Positions 37,671-47,179 of a DNA stretch of 64,000 nucleotides are shown here, in pieces. Under the pieces are notes generated by a model, which saw nothing but the letters and a program-made list of their open reading frames with translations, did not search any database and was not told the origin of the DNA. The stretch comes from Pseudooceanicola atlanticus (lineage in GTDB: Bacteria > Pseudomonadota > Alphaproteobacteria > Rhodobacterales > Rhodobacteraceae), in contig NZ_AQQX01000002.1 of NCBI RefSeq assembly GCF_000768315.1, forward strand, positions 620,001-684,000, read 5' to 3'. Made by a program: the position numbers and the translations under genes. The number at the start of each line of letters is the position of its first letter. The stretch's first letter is position 1.

Positions 37671-39090
37671 GTTTCCAGGGGCCATATCCGAACATCATGT
37701 AATCCCGCGTGTAGACGGAGTTCACCTTCTGCTCGATCTCGTCGTCATAAACGGCGTGAAGCGGATGCGGTGTGTCCTCGGGCGCGGCATCTGGGGCCGT
37801 GGGCGACGGATGGCCGACCATCTTGGCCAGCATCGGCAATTGCGTCTGCATGTCTTCTTCGCGCACGACCATGTCCGGCAGCGCGAAGGTGGCGGTGCCT
37901 TCTATCACCACGCATTGCGAGGCCCAGGTCTGATCGATCCGGATCGAGGTCTGCCCGGCCAAGTTGGCCTGCAGGAAATCCAGGAACAGCTTGAACGCCT
38001 CGCGGTGCTGGTTGAGCGTGTAGGTCCCCTTGTCGTTCCGCGCCGGGATCGGCAGTTTGTATTTCTGCCGAAGGGTCTGGCGGATTTCACCGAAGGACCC
38101 TTTCCCGGTACTGACGATCCGGTTGCAGAACACCGAATGGGCCCGCGCGACAGGATGCCGGATAACGCTGAAGGACCGATGCCCCTTGTTGCGGCGTTTC
38201 CACTGCCGCAGCGTCCGCTGGGTGAATTTCGCGGTCAGATCACCGGGTTCGGCAGAGTCGAGATCGGACAGCCAAAGCTCGATCTGGTGGTCTAGCTCAC
38301 CACGGACGGGAATGTAGAGCAGCGGCGTCTGCACGGCCGCCAGATACGCCGGAACGTTGGCGCCACGGCGGGGTTCGAAATTCGGTGTCCGGTTCAGGTT
38401 GAACCGGTCAAGACGTGCCAGCGCCGCCTCCATCTCGGGGAAGTTTTCGACCTTTTCCGACACGGGCGCAGGATTCTGGCGTTTGAGCTTGTCATCCAGT
38501 TTGTCCAGCTGATCCGCCTGCCCCAGCCAGCTGGCCAGCCCGTTCATCACCGCGACATCCTGCAGGTCTTCATACGCCACGTAGAACGCCGTCTGCCCTG
38601 TGGTCTGCAGTGCATTCAACAGACGGACCTGGAAGTTTTGCAGGTTCTGCATGTGGGTCTGGAATTCGTCGGCATCGAATTCAGCCTGGGCATCCTTGCG
38701 GCGGCGCACATCGGTCAGTTTCCACTGACCCGTCGCCTGCGCGATCTTCCAACTGACATAGCTGTCGACCGGGTTGCGCGTCAGCACGATCTTGGCGCAG
38801 CGGGGATCCTTGAGCGCGATGTCCAGAACCCGGAGGTCGTGGTCATGGAAGAAGCGGAAACCACACAGCCCGTCGGCGGCCTTGATCGTGTTGATCAAGT
38901 GTTTCGGGTCCGCCTCGCGTTGATCCATGGTGACGCCAAGGCAGTCATCCTTGTTCGGATAGCCGATGAAATGCGGGTTGAACGCTTCGCCCAGGCAGGA
39001 CAGGCCGGGAAAGGCATTCAGGTTCGCTTCCAGGAAATTGGATCCTGTCCGCATTTCGGCGAAGACGATGAAATAGTCGAAATCCGGCAT
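37663..39090 (-). CDS. Double-domain sulfotransferase
   Basis: A 475-residue protein. The N-terminal half (about 1-240) is a Stf0/NodH-type sulfotransferase: FAEMRTGSNFLEANL (residues 10-24) is the 5'-phosphosulfate loop for PAPS and VLTRNPVDSYVSW (102-114) the 3'-phosphate motif. The C-terminal half (about 255-475) resembles a second sulfotransferase: LLYIPVRGELDHQIE sits where the first loop should be, without its Lys/Thr/Ser pattern, while FSVIRHPVARAHSVF (307-321) is a good 3'-phosphate motif. The stop of the next upstream glycosyltransferase gene abuts its start. It probably sulfates a glycan made by this locus. Confidence 0.82.
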   Translation of the reverse strand: MPDFDYFIVFAEMRTGSNFLEANLNAFPGLSCLGEAFNPHFIGYPNKDDCLGVTMDQREADPKHLINTIKAADGLCGFRFFHDHDLRVLDIALKDPRCAKIVLTRNPVDSYVSWKIAQATGQWKLTDVRRRKDAQAEFDADEFQTHMQNLQNFQVRLLNALQTTGQTAFYVAYEDLQDVAVMNGLASWLGQADQLDKLDDKLKRQNPAPVSEKVENFPEMEAALARLDRFNLNRTPNFEPRRGANVPAYLAAVQTPLLYIPVRGELDHQIELWLSDLDSAEPGDLTAKFTQRTLRQWKRRNKGHRSFSVIRHPVARAHSVFCNRIVSTGKGSFGEIRQTLRQKYKLPIPARNDKGTYTLNQHREAFKLFLDFLQANLAGQTSIRIDQTWASQCVVIEGTATFALPDMVVREEDMQTQLPMLAKMVGHPSPTAPDAAPEDTPHPLHAVYDDEIEQKVNSVYTRDYMMFGYGPWKRS

Positions 39091-40797
39091 TTATTTCTTC
39101 ACCAAGTAGGGTTTGCGTTGTCGGCTGGGCGGGATCGCATCCAGGTTCGGTTCCACTGGAAAATCGCCCATCAGATAGGGGTGCATGCCCTGGTTCTTGA
39201 GGTTCTGCAGGAATTGCCCAAATCCCGCGAGGTTCACCATCTTCGGCGCCTCGCTGAGGCGGCGGGCATTCTTGGCACCCAGATCGTCGATGATGTTCTG
39301 CAAAGGCTCCATCGGGGCTTCGACAAATTCGGCCATGGTCCAGATGCGTGTACGGGCCTTGCAATGGGTCGAGCGTAGCTTGTCCAGGAACAGCGTTTCG
39401 ATCTTCTGCAGGGCTGCGGCTTCGGCGCGCAATTCCGAGAAATTGCGGTTCGACATGAAGAGCGGCACGGCCCAGGCACCGGAAATGACAGAGATCTGCG
39501 CATTGGGATCACGCGCCATTGTCCAAGCGGCTTCCTGGTTGTCACTGGGGCCGAACTGGAAGCACTGGCGTTCCCCGCGCGTGTTCCAGATCAGGTTCGT
39601 CAGGAAGGAGCGGGGCCGGTAATCACGGATCGCCGCACTAGCACTGAGCGCGCCATGGATCACCGGCTGGTCGGCGGAAAATTCGACCCTATTCCGCGCA
39701 TAGACATGGCCATGCACCTTGCAGCCCGTCGACCGGGCGAGCCATGCCTCGAAATCCTCGAAGAGCTCGGAAAAGCCCTGAAAGACGGAATACTTGGCCC
39801 CGGTGAGCCCGTTCTCCCAACTGGGATGCGGGAACCGCGACTGCATGTAGAGGCCGGGTCGTCCGCGCGTCCGCCGCTCGACCGCCTTGGAAAAGATGCG
39901 GTCAATCTTGCCCGGGTTGGGTTCGGTCCGTTTCAACGCGTGATCCGCGTCGGTCAGAAAGGCATCGTAGAGCCGGTTCGCCTTGGGCCAGATCTTGCGC
40001 GCGACGAAACAATCGGAGCGGCGCAGCAACTGCAGGTGGTCGTCGTAGAAGATATGCGGTTTGCCCTGGAAATCGAACTTCGACAGGGTCAGGGACCGGC
40101 TTTCGATATGGGTGGAATAGAGCCGCGAGAGCGTCTGGAAATAACTTTCGTCCGGGATCCAGACGCGGCGGAAGAACGTGTCATAGGCCGATCTTTCCGG
40201 GTCTTCGAGAATCGCGGAGAGCGTCTGGCGGGTCAGGCACCACCATTGCGACCCCATATGCGGCACGATCCCGTGGGGCATGCGCCGGCGAATTCCGAGA
40301 CGCCGCTGCAATTCGACATAGCGATCGAAGAGGAAACGGTTCTTCTTCCACGCAAAGGGGAAGCGCAGGGTAAATCGTTCACTGTCCAGCCCGCCCACGG
40401 TCCAGGGGACGTCGGCGGTGGTGGCGCTTTCGATGAAATCGGTGCGGGGACGATCGGAAAGGTAGTCGATCAGCTCCTGCACCGGGCGCAATGGCAGGCA
40501 GGAACCAGAGGCCAGGTAGACATGCCGCACCTCGGGAAATTCACGCAGCATCATCTCGCTCGCGGACTGGGTGGCGGCCACGATGCCCCAGGTGCCCCAT
40601 TCACAGCGATGGCGTTGCGAAAACTTGATGATCGGAACGTCGGACAGCGCCTTGCGGAACTTCTGGAACGTCTTGCGGGGCACATTGACGTCGGCATGGA
40701 TCACGACCGGACAGCCCGACGCCGCCCAATGCCGCGCCACCTGTTCGGCACGCCCGAGCGCCGTATGGACCAGCATGACGATGCCGACGCTGCTCAT
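39091..40797 (-). CDS. Core-2/I-branching beta-1,6-N-acetylglucosaminyltransferase-like glycosyltransferase
   Basis: A 568-residue protein. The first about 270 residues follow the GT14 pattern: IVMLVHTALGRAEQVARH, VVIHADVNVP, VYLASGSCLPLRP and the catalytic-region WIPDESYFQTL. The remaining about 290 residues are a domain I do not recognise, seen with such enzymes in related marine bacteria. It transfers a sugar (GlcNAc or xylose in known families) to a glycan. It overlaps the GT2-like gene by 4 bp and directly abuts the sulfotransferase gene, so the three act on one product. Confidence 0.82.
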   Translation of the reverse strand: MSSVGIVMLVHTALGRAEQVARHWAASGCPVVIHADVNVPRKTFQKFRKALSDVPIIKFSQRHRCEWGTWGIVAATQSASEMMLREFPEVRHVYLASGSCLPLRPVQELIDYLSDRPRTDFIESATTADVPWTVGGLDSERFTLRFPFAWKKNRFLFDRYVELQRRLGIRRRMPHGIVPHMGSQWWCLTRQTLSAILEDPERSAYDTFFRRVWIPDESYFQTLSRLYSTHIESRSLTLSKFDFQGKPHIFYDDHLQLLRRSDCFVARKIWPKANRLYDAFLTDADHALKRTEPNPGKIDRIFSKAVERRTRGRPGLYMQSRFPHPSWENGLTGAKYSVFQGFSELFEDFEAWLARSTGCKVHGHVYARNRVEFSADQPVIHGALSASAAIRDYRPRSFLTNLIWNTRGERQCFQFGPSDNQEAAWTMARDPNAQISVISGAWAVPLFMSNRNFSELRAEAAALQKIETLFLDKLRSTHCKARTRIWTMAEFVEAPMEPLQNIIDDLGAKNARRLSEAPKMVNLAGFGQFLQNLKNQGMHPYLMGDFPVEPNLDAIPPSRQRKPYLVKK

Positions 40798-41804
40798 GCC
40801 CAGTTCCCCTTGGACATGAGCCCGAGAATCTCAAGCTGGCGCCAGTTGATGTATTTTTCGGACCACTTGCACCAAAGCTCTGGATCGTCGCGCATCAGGT
40901 CAGCATAGGCGCGGTATTCGACCGAAGCAGCGTAGTGCTGCTTCCTCTCCAGTTCTTCCTTGGCCTTGGCGCTGAACGTGTCCAGGAACTTGGTGTGCAA
41001 CAGCAGGCCACTGGCCTTTTCGCCGCCCCATTCGTCATAAACCTGGTTCAGACCGCGCGGTAACAGCATGTGGGTCGAGCTGACGAAGGCATAGCGGCGG
41101 TCCCATTTCACCAGCGGGATCTTGTTGAGCGCGGGGGCCTTGGCGGGGTCTTCCGGGAAGAAGACCCGCATCCGAGGACCACCCTGGATCCACAGGTTGC
41201 CAAACCGCGCGTTCTTTTGGATCAGGTAATTGCCGCTGTCGAACCAAGAGGCGATTTCCAGCGGGTTCTGCCCCTCGATATAGGGTTCGGCGTCGATACG
41301 GCCCTTGGGGTACATGTCCAGCAGCATCGCGGCGAAGGATTTGATCGACGACGCGTCCAGCCAGTCGGTCAGCGCCTGGATGGGGCGCGTGTCACAGAAC
41401 GGGTAAACGAAGAATTCATCGGGATCGACAGTCAGCGTCCAATGGCCATGGCCGTAGCGCATCAACAGCCAGTTGATCCAATCCATGCCGAAGCGCGCGC
41501 GCTTATAGCCCTTTGCCGTGTGCCAGACCGAACAATCGGGCTGATCGGCGAGGTAGGCAGCGGTGCCGTCATCACTGTCATTGTCGACGAACAGGAAGTG
41601 CTGCACCCCGAGGTCGCGGTAATATTCGAGGAAATAGGGCAACCGCACCCGTTCGTTCCGGGCTGTACAGAACAACAGCATGTCGTTGCGCCGGATTTGG
41701 CGCGTGCGATTGGCAACAGATTTGAGTTCGCGCCTTTTGCGAACGGCACGTATCAGCCAGCGACGGCGTTGCACCCGAAGGCGATATGACGAAACAAAGC
41801 TCAA
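40794..41804 (-). CDS. Glycosyltransferase, GT2/GT92-like
   Basis: A 336-residue glycosyltransferase. LLFCTARNERVRLPYFLEYYRDLG and FLFVDNDSDDGTAAYL form the nucleotide-sugar Rossmann start, and LTVDPDEFF is the DxD metal motif. The listed start is a TTG preceded by a G-rich stretch; the ATG at 41,681, right at the first conserved strand, is an alternative that would remove a basic 41-residue N-terminus. Its product feeds the same surface glycan. Confidence 0.8.
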   Translation of the reverse strand: MSFVSSYRLRVQRRRWLIRAVRKRRELKSVANRTRQIRRNDMLLFCTARNERVRLPYFLEYYRDLGVQHFLFVDNDSDDGTAAYLADQPDCSVWHTAKGYKRARFGMDWINWLLMRYGHGHWTLTVDPDEFFVYPFCDTRPIQALTDWLDASSIKSFAAMLLDMYPKGRIDAEPYIEGQNPLEIASWFDSGNYLIQKNARFGNLWIQGGPRMRVFFPEDPAKAPALNKIPLVKWDRRYAFVSSTHMLLPRGLNQVYDEWGGEKASGLLLHTKFLDTFSAKAKEELERKQHYAASVEYRAYADLMRDDPELWCKWSEKYINWRQLEILGLMSKGNWA

Positions 41805-41853
41805 CGCCCGCCCTTCTCGACCAGTGGCACCGGTTCCTCGGGGTCGGCCATTA

Positions 41854-43167
41854 TCAGATCATCTTTAAGACAATCTTGAAATGCTCTTCCCAAGTCGGGG
41901 GTTGGAAATCCTCCATCCCCTTGGCGCCTGCCTGTCTGTCCTCAATCAGGCTCTTAACGGCCTCTTTCCAAGAATAGCTGTCGTCGGGCGCCAGGTAAAC
42001 TGGCAAATCTTTCAAGACCTCGTAAACAGACGGAAGATTCGTACTGACAACAGGGGTCTGAAGGGCGGCGGCCTCGATCGGTGGCAGGCCATAGCCTTCG
42101 GCAAAACTGGGGAACAGCAGCGCCTGTGAGCGCGCCAGCAGCGCAGCAACGGCGCGGTCGTTAAGGTCGCCCCATTCAAAGACATCGCGCCCCATCATCG
42201 GGGAATTGTCGAGCTTGTTGAAAACCTTTTCGTTCAACCAGCCGCGTTTACCGCAGATGCCCAGAACGGGTTTCGGGCCATCCGCCTCGCTCCAGTTTTC
42301 CCAGATATCGAGTAGCAACGCGTGGTTCTTGCGCGGCTCGATCGTGCCGACGGTCAGAAACAGCGGTCGGTCCGGCGGAAGGTCGGCCGGCAACGCGACC
42401 GGATCGGGACGCGGCTGTTCGACCCCCAAATGGGCGACATGAATCGGAGGAATGTGAATGGGTGGATGCTTGTCGTCATCCTCCTCGTCGTCGTCTTTCT
42501 TCTTCCGGTCCTGCTTGGCGATACGGATCATGTTCCGTTCGACGTCCGCCGCGGTCTTTTCTGAGTTCACGATCACGAGGTCCGCATAATCCATGACGCG
42601 GCGAAGCTGACCGCGGAACCGCGAGACGGAATCAGCCCGGCAATAGTCCGGAAAATCCAACGGGATCGTGTCATGCAACATGACGGTGATCCGCGACCGG
42701 CCACTTTCCGACACCGCCTTCAGCGTGTTGTCCGTCAGATTGGAATGACCGATATTGAGGTAGGTGAAGCCTTCGGGGATATCCTCGAGCAGCTTTGCCA
42801 GGTTCTTGCCCATGACCTTTGAATGCGCCAGCCGCCAAAGATCGCTTTGCGCCTTGCGCTGATCGGTAGAAAGGTTACGGGCGAACAACGTCAGCAGCTT
42901 GGGCGACCCCCAGGGCGTGCGCCCCCGCAGACGGTGAAAAAACGACGTCATGCCGTTCCGGTCCAGCAGCACATAGCCCATGGCCACACGTGCAAGCCCC
43001 CAAAGCGGCGTCTCGCGTTCCAGTAATTCGCGGATATAGGCAAGCTCTACCCGGTCGACACCAGTTGGCAGACGTCCCGCGCGGCTGGCCAGACGCGTGA
43101 TGTCCAGCAGTCGCACGGGGGGGACGCTATTTTTCGTAGTGGCCACTCTGATGCCACCGCCACGCAT
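41854..43167 (-). CDS. Glycosyltransferase family 4 (GT-B) protein
   Basis: A 437-residue GT-B enzyme. VGTIEPRKNHALLLDIW and the E-x7-E region SFAEGYGLPPIEAAALQTPVV are typical of retaining GT4 transferases. Residues about 218-245 hold an odd charged insert (KKKDDDEEDDDKHPPIH) just before the linker to the second domain. The ATG at 43,167 lies 41 bp inside galE; a GTG at 43,146 would reduce the overlap to 20 bp. The donor sugar is unknown; UDP sugars from GalE/GalU are candidates. Confidence 0.88.
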   Translation of the reverse strand: MRGGGIRVATTKNSVPPVRLLDITRLASRAGRLPTGVDRVELAYIRELLERETPLWGLARVAMGYVLLDRNGMTSFFHRLRGRTPWGSPKLLTLFARNLSTDQRKAQSDLWRLAHSKVMGKNLAKLLEDIPEGFTYLNIGHSNLTDNTLKAVSESGRSRITVMLHDTIPLDFPDYCRADSVSRFRGQLRRVMDYADLVIVNSEKTAADVERNMIRIAKQDRKKKDDDEEDDDKHPPIHIPPIHVAHLGVEQPRPDPVALPADLPPDRPLFLTVGTIEPRKNHALLLDIWENWSEADGPKPVLGICGKRGWLNEKVFNKLDNSPMMGRDVFEWGDLNDRAVAALLARSQALLFPSFAEGYGLPPIEAAALQTPVVSTNLPSVYEVLKDLPVYLAPDDSYSWKEAVKSLIEDRQAGAKGMEDFQPPTWEEHFKIVLKMI

Positions 43168-44110
43168 CGGCGATCATCTGGTCCAGCGTCGACCGGGTCG
43201 GGCTCCAGCCCAGTTCGGACTTGGCCCGGGTAGACCCGGACACCAGCTTGGTGCAGTCGCCGGGCCGTCGCGGCCCTTCCTTGTAAGGCACGGCCCTGTT
43301 GGTGACCGTACGGGATTGATCGATCACCTCACGCACCGAAAAACCGGACCCGGTGCCGAGGTTGAAGACGCGGCTACGCTTGCCGCCGGACAGCCACCGG
43401 AGACCCAGAACATGCGCATCGACCAGGTCACAGACATGGACGTAATCGCGGATACAGGTGCCATCGGGAGTATCGTAATCGGTACCGAACACCGTCAGGG
43501 CGTCACGCTTGCCGTCGATGGCGTCCAGCATCAGGGGGATCAGGTGGGTCTCGGGGCGATGATACTCTCCCACCTCGCCATCCGGATCGGCCCCCGCCAC
43601 GTTGAAATACCGGAAGATCACGTGACGCAGCCCGAAGGCGGCCTCGAAATCGCGCAGCATGTCCTCGATCGCGCGCTTGGACGCGCCGTAGGAATTGATC
43701 GGCTGCTGGACGCTGTTTTCATCCAGCACCACGTTGTCCTGATCGCCATAGGTCGCGCAGGTCGAGGAAAAGACGAAGTTCATGCAACCCGCCTCGACAG
43801 CCGCCTCGATCAGGTGGCGGGACCCCTCGACATTGTTGCGCCAGTAGAGGCCCGGGTTGGTCATGCTTTCGCCGACGAGGCTGAGAGCGGCGAAATGCAT
43901 CACCGCAATCGGTTCGTACTTGGCGAAAACGGAATCCAGACGCGTGCGATCCAGCAGGTCGCCTTGTTCGAAGGGCCCGAACTTCACCGCATCGGACCAG
44001 CCGGTCACGAGGCTGTCATAGGTGACCGGTTCGTATCCGGCCGCTCTCAGGGCTTTGCATGCGTGCGAGCCGATATAGCCCGCACCGCCCGTCACCAGAA
44101 CACGATCCAT
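43127..44110 (-). CDS. galE: UDP-glucose 4-epimerase
   Basis: A 327-residue extended SDR. VTGGAGYIGSHACKAL is the NAD motif, FSSTCATYGD carries the catalytic Ser/Thr and SYGASKRA the Tyr-x3-Lys pair. It interconverts UDP-glucose and UDP-galactose. It lies 9 bp after galU, so the pair makes and epimerises the UDP-hexose used by the glycosyltransferases downstream. Confidence 0.95.
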   Translation of the reverse strand: MDRVLVTGGAGYIGSHACKALRAAGYEPVTYDSLVTGWSDAVKFGPFEQGDLLDRTRLDSVFAKYEPIAVMHFAALSLVGESMTNPGLYWRNNVEGSRHLIEAAVEAGCMNFVFSSTCATYGDQDNVVLDENSVQQPINSYGASKRAIEDMLRDFEAAFGLRHVIFRYFNVAGADPDGEVGEYHRPETHLIPLMLDAIDGKRDALTVFGTDYDTPDGTCIRDYVHVCDLVDAHVLGLRWLSGGKRSRVFNLGTGSGFSVREVIDQSRTVTNRAVPYKEGPRRPGDCTKLVSGSTRAKSELGWSPTRSTLDQMIADAWRWHQSGHYEK

Positions 44111-44119
44111 ACCCTCAGA

Positions 44120-45013
44120 TCATTCCGCGGCTTTTTCCATGTTCACGACCTCGCGGAGGTAATCCATCAGGTCGTCACGCAGTTCATCGCGCGACAGGCC
44201 GAAGGACACCGTTGCCTGCAGATAGCCGGACTTGGAGCCGCAATCGAACCGCTGCCCGCGGAAGCGGAACCCGTAAACGTCGCGACCCTCCGTGATCTCG
44301 TGCGCGATGGCATCGGTCAGCTGGATTTCACCACCGGCACCCTGTTCCTTGCGGCTGAGGTTCTTGAGAACCTGCGGCGTCAGGACATAACGCCCGATGA
44401 CGGCCAGGTTGGACGGTGCCTCGCCCTGCTTGGGCTTTTCGACCATACCTTTGACCGACACCATCGAACCGTGGTCTTCCTTGATGTCCAGCACACCGTA
44501 GGAGGACGCTTTTTCGGGCGGGACTTCCATGGCGGCAACCATGTTGCCGGGCCGCTCTTCGAAAGCTTCGACCATCTGCTGCAGGCAAGGCTTTTCAGCG
44601 GCAATGATGTCGTCGGGCAGAAGAACAGCAAAGGGTTCGTTGCCGATCAAACGACGCGCGCACCAGACTGCATGGCCCAGCCCCAGCGGCTTGTGCTGAC
44701 GGATATAGGCAATCGCACCGCTATCCATGTTGGTATTCTTGACGATCTCGAGGATCTCGTCCTTGCCCTTGCGGCGCAGCTCCGACTCGAGCTGGGGCGC
44801 ATGATCGAAGTAATCCTCCAGCGCGCCCTTGCCGCGAGACGTGACGAAGATGAATTCCTTGATCCCGGCAGCGCGAGCTTCGTCGATCGCGTATTGGATC
44901 AGCGGGCGATCCACCAGGGTCATGATTTCTTTGGGAATGGATTTGGTCGCGGGGAGGAAACGGGTCCCCATACCGGCAACTGGGAAAATGGCCTTGGTAA
45001 TCTTGTTCTTCAT
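44120..45013 (-). CDS. galU: UTP-glucose-1-phosphate uridylyltransferase
   Basis: A 297-residue nucleotidyltransferase. FPVAGMGTRFLPATKSIPKE is the nucleotide-binding signature; VEKPKQGEAPSNLAVIGRY follows in the second half. It makes UDP-glucose for glycan synthesis. I use the ATG at 45,013; a GTG one codon upstream is also possible. The 133-bp gap above it (45,017-45,149) likely holds the promoter for galU-galE and the downstream genes. Confidence 0.95.
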   Translation of the reverse strand: MKNKITKAIFPVAGMGTRFLPATKSIPKEIMTLVDRPLIQYAIDEARAAGIKEFIFVTSRGKGALEDYFDHAPQLESELRRKGKDEILEIVKNTNMDSGAIAYIRQHKPLGLGHAVWCARRLIGNEPFAVLLPDDIIAAEKPCLQQMVEAFEERPGNMVAAMEVPPEKASSYGVLDIKEDHGSMVSVKGMVEKPKQGEAPSNLAVIGRYVLTPQVLKNLSRKEQGAGGEIQLTDAIAHEITEGRDVYGFRFRGQRFDCGSKSGYLQATVSFGLSRDELRDDLMDYLREVVNMEKAAE

Positions 45014-45149
45014 CACTCAAACTCGCTGCGTTGCGTGTCGATTATATGTTTCGCACCCGACTATGTCAGATGTTTCGCGCCATGACACCTGAAACCGGCA
45101 AAATTGGGGCTTCTCGCGATGACAAAGCGGGCAACGTCAGGTCAAATGG

Positions 45150-46382
45150 TTAATTCGGTATTCCCCGGACCGCCGCCACGCGCGTCTTCTCACGTTTGAG
45201 GCGTCTTTGAAAGCCGGTTAGGGCAAACCAGGGCTCGGTACGCGCGGACTTGCCCCAAAGACCGCCGGATTGCTCCCATACGCCATCCCGGGTCATCCGG
45301 ACGCGATGAAAAAGCGCCGTCGGGGAAAAGAGAAACAGTGACACGCTATGCCCCTCCTTCGCCTTGCGACGGGCCAAAGCACGCAAGCGTTTACAGGCAA
45401 AGACACGGCCTGCGACCACGGTGCCACGATCCTTCACGCGCGACGCAAAGGGCAGGAACGGAGCCTTGGAATGGGGCAACGCTGGTAACGGCGTCAGGCT
45501 GCGCGTCTCGCCAGCACGAATGCCGTCGCGAAGACGCTGCCGAAGGCGACGGACATCACCCGGTTCAAGCCGTCCTGCGACCATGTGTTCGATCAGGGCG
45601 TCGTTGCGTTCGCGGCAGAACCGCTCGACGACCGAAGCACGTTCAGGTTCCGGGCAGTGGCGACGCAGATAGCAGGCCAGGCTGGCACCGATTTCGAACA
45701 GATCCTTCGGCGCCCGAGACGCGAGACGACGGGCGGACGGGGCAAAGGCGTGATGCACTTCCGCCAGTGGCGCAATCGCAGTGACCCGCCGGGCCTTGGC
45801 CAGACGCATGTTCAGATCGGTTTCATCCAGGTAGAACCGATAGGCCGGATCGAAACCTCCGATCCCGGCCAAGACGTCGCGCCGAAAAGCCATGTTCGTG
45901 CCTTCCGTCTTGATGGCCTGCCCCGCGGGCGGCGTCAGTACGGTCGACCGGGTTTCGTCTATCTGAAGCGGCGTGGCGCGGCCGGTGTGATCTACGCTGT
46001 GGGCTTTCCATTGGAAGGAGATACCGTTGCGCCCCCGGACAAAACCACCGACAGCACTGACCTGCGGGTCCGCAAACGGCGCGACAAGGTTGTTCAGCCA
46101 GGTGGGTTCGGGAATGGCATCATCGTCAATGAAAGCGATGACCTCTCCCGCGGCAACGGCGATACCACGATTGCGGGCTTCGGCGATGTTGGGATCGGCG
46201 AAAGCGACGGTTTTCACTTCATCGCTCATTCGGGCCAGCTTGACCGCCTCCAGCCCCTCCGCATCAGCGACGACCACGATTTCGTAGTTCGGATAGAAAA
46301 GCCGCGACAGGCCGACGAGTGTCAGGACCAGGCTGTCCCGCCGGCCGCGGCTGACGACGACGACGCTGACGGGCAGCGTCAT
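45150..46382 (-). CDS. Glycosyltransferase family 2 protein
   Basis: A 410-residue GT-A enzyme. VSVVVVSRGRRDSLVL begins the fold, VIAFIDDDAIPEP is the DxD motif and FYLDETDLNMRL the acceptor/base region. The last about 130 residues are basic and rich in Arg. The start at 46,382 overlaps the kdsB stop by 4 bp (ATGA); open frame further upstream lies within kdsB. It joins the KDO-activating and PAP-hydrolysing genes to this locus. Confidence 0.87.
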   Translation of the reverse strand: MTLPVSVVVVSRGRRDSLVLTLVGLSRLFYPNYEIVVVADAEGLEAVKLARMSDEVKTVAFADPNIAEARNRGIAVAAGEVIAFIDDDAIPEPTWLNNLVAPFADPQVSAVGGFVRGRNGISFQWKAHSVDHTGRATPLQIDETRSTVLTPPAGQAIKTEGTNMAFRRDVLAGIGGFDPAYRFYLDETDLNMRLAKARRVTAIAPLAEVHHAFAPSARRLASRAPKDLFEIGASLACYLRRHCPEPERASVVERFCRERNDALIEHMVAGRLEPGDVRRLRQRLRDGIRAGETRSLTPLPALPHSKAPFLPFASRVKDRGTVVAGRVFACKRLRALARRKAKEGHSVSLFLFSPTALFHRVRMTRDGVWEQSGGLWGKSARTEPWFALTGFQRRLKREKTRVAAVRGIPN

Positions 46383-47179
46383 GCCATGCCCATCTCGGCC
46401 ATCATCGCCTCGATCCTCGGCACGTCCTCGGGGTTGTTGAGCTCCCAGAACTGACGGCCTTTCGCCTCGACCTCGACACAGAGGACGGGTTGCCCATGGG
46501 CGAGGAAGCGAAGTTGTTCTAGACCCTCGAGTTTTTCCAACTGCGTCTCTTCCCAACTGCCGTATGCCTTCAAGGCATCGGGTCGATAGGCATAGACGCC
46601 GACATGGTGGAAGACGGGGGTCGCGTCGTCATCGGCAAAGGTCTTGCCGGTATAAGGAATGACCTCCTTCGAGAAGTAGAGCGCGCGCCCCGCCTCTCCG
46701 AAGACGGCGGTTGTCCCGCCGACGCGACCTGCGCGGCGGTCTTCAAGGAACCCGTTCAACGCCCGACCGTCGCAGCGCAGCACCGGCGTGGCCATGCCCG
46801 CCCAGTCGGCGCCTTGCAGGCCGGTCAAAAGGTCCTCGACGAACCAATGCGGGGTCAGCGGGGCGTCCCCCTGCAGGTTGACGACCATGTCGAAATCGCC
46901 GCCCAGAACCTCCAGCGCTTCGGCGCAACGTTCGGTGCCATTGCGGCAGGTGTCCGAGGTCATGACGACCTCGGCCCCGAAGGCCTCTGCCGCGTCCCGG
47001 ATCCGGTCATCGTCAGTGGCGACAACGACCCGATCGACACCAGCCACCTGCGAGGCGGCCTCCCACGAGCGCTGGATCAGGCTCTTGGCCTCACCGGTTG
47101 CGCCGGTCAGTGCAACCAGCGGTTTGCCGGGATAACGGGTCGACGCATAGCGCGCCGGGATCACGACAAGCGTGGACAT
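46379..47179 (-). CDS. kdsB: 3-deoxy-manno-octulosonate cytidylyltransferase (CMP-KDO synthetase)
   Basis: A 266-residue enzyme that activates KDO with CTP. VIPARYASTRYPGKPLV is the nucleotide motif, VVATDDDRI and VNLQGDAPL bind substrate and metal. It serves LPS inner core synthesis and, in some bacteria, KDO-containing capsules. It sits directly after cysQ (no gap) and overlaps the GT2 gene. Confidence 0.94.
   Translation of the reverse strand: MSTLVVIPARYASTRYPGKPLVALTGATGEAKSLIQRSWEAASQVAGVDRVVVATDDDRIRDAAEAFGAEVVMTSDTCRNGTERCAEALEVLGGDFDMVVNLQGDAPLTPHWFVEDLLTGLQGADWAGMATPVLRCDGRALNGFLEDRRAGRVGGTTAVFGEAGRALYFSKEVIPYTGKTFADDDATPVFHHVGVYAYRPDALKAYGSWEETQLEKLEGLEQLRFLAHGQPVLCVEVEAKGRQFWELNNPEDVPRIEAMMAEMGMA

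Noticed and set aside
43097-45085. A 660-codon open frame on the plus strand
   Set aside because: Antisense to galE and galU, both unmistakable.
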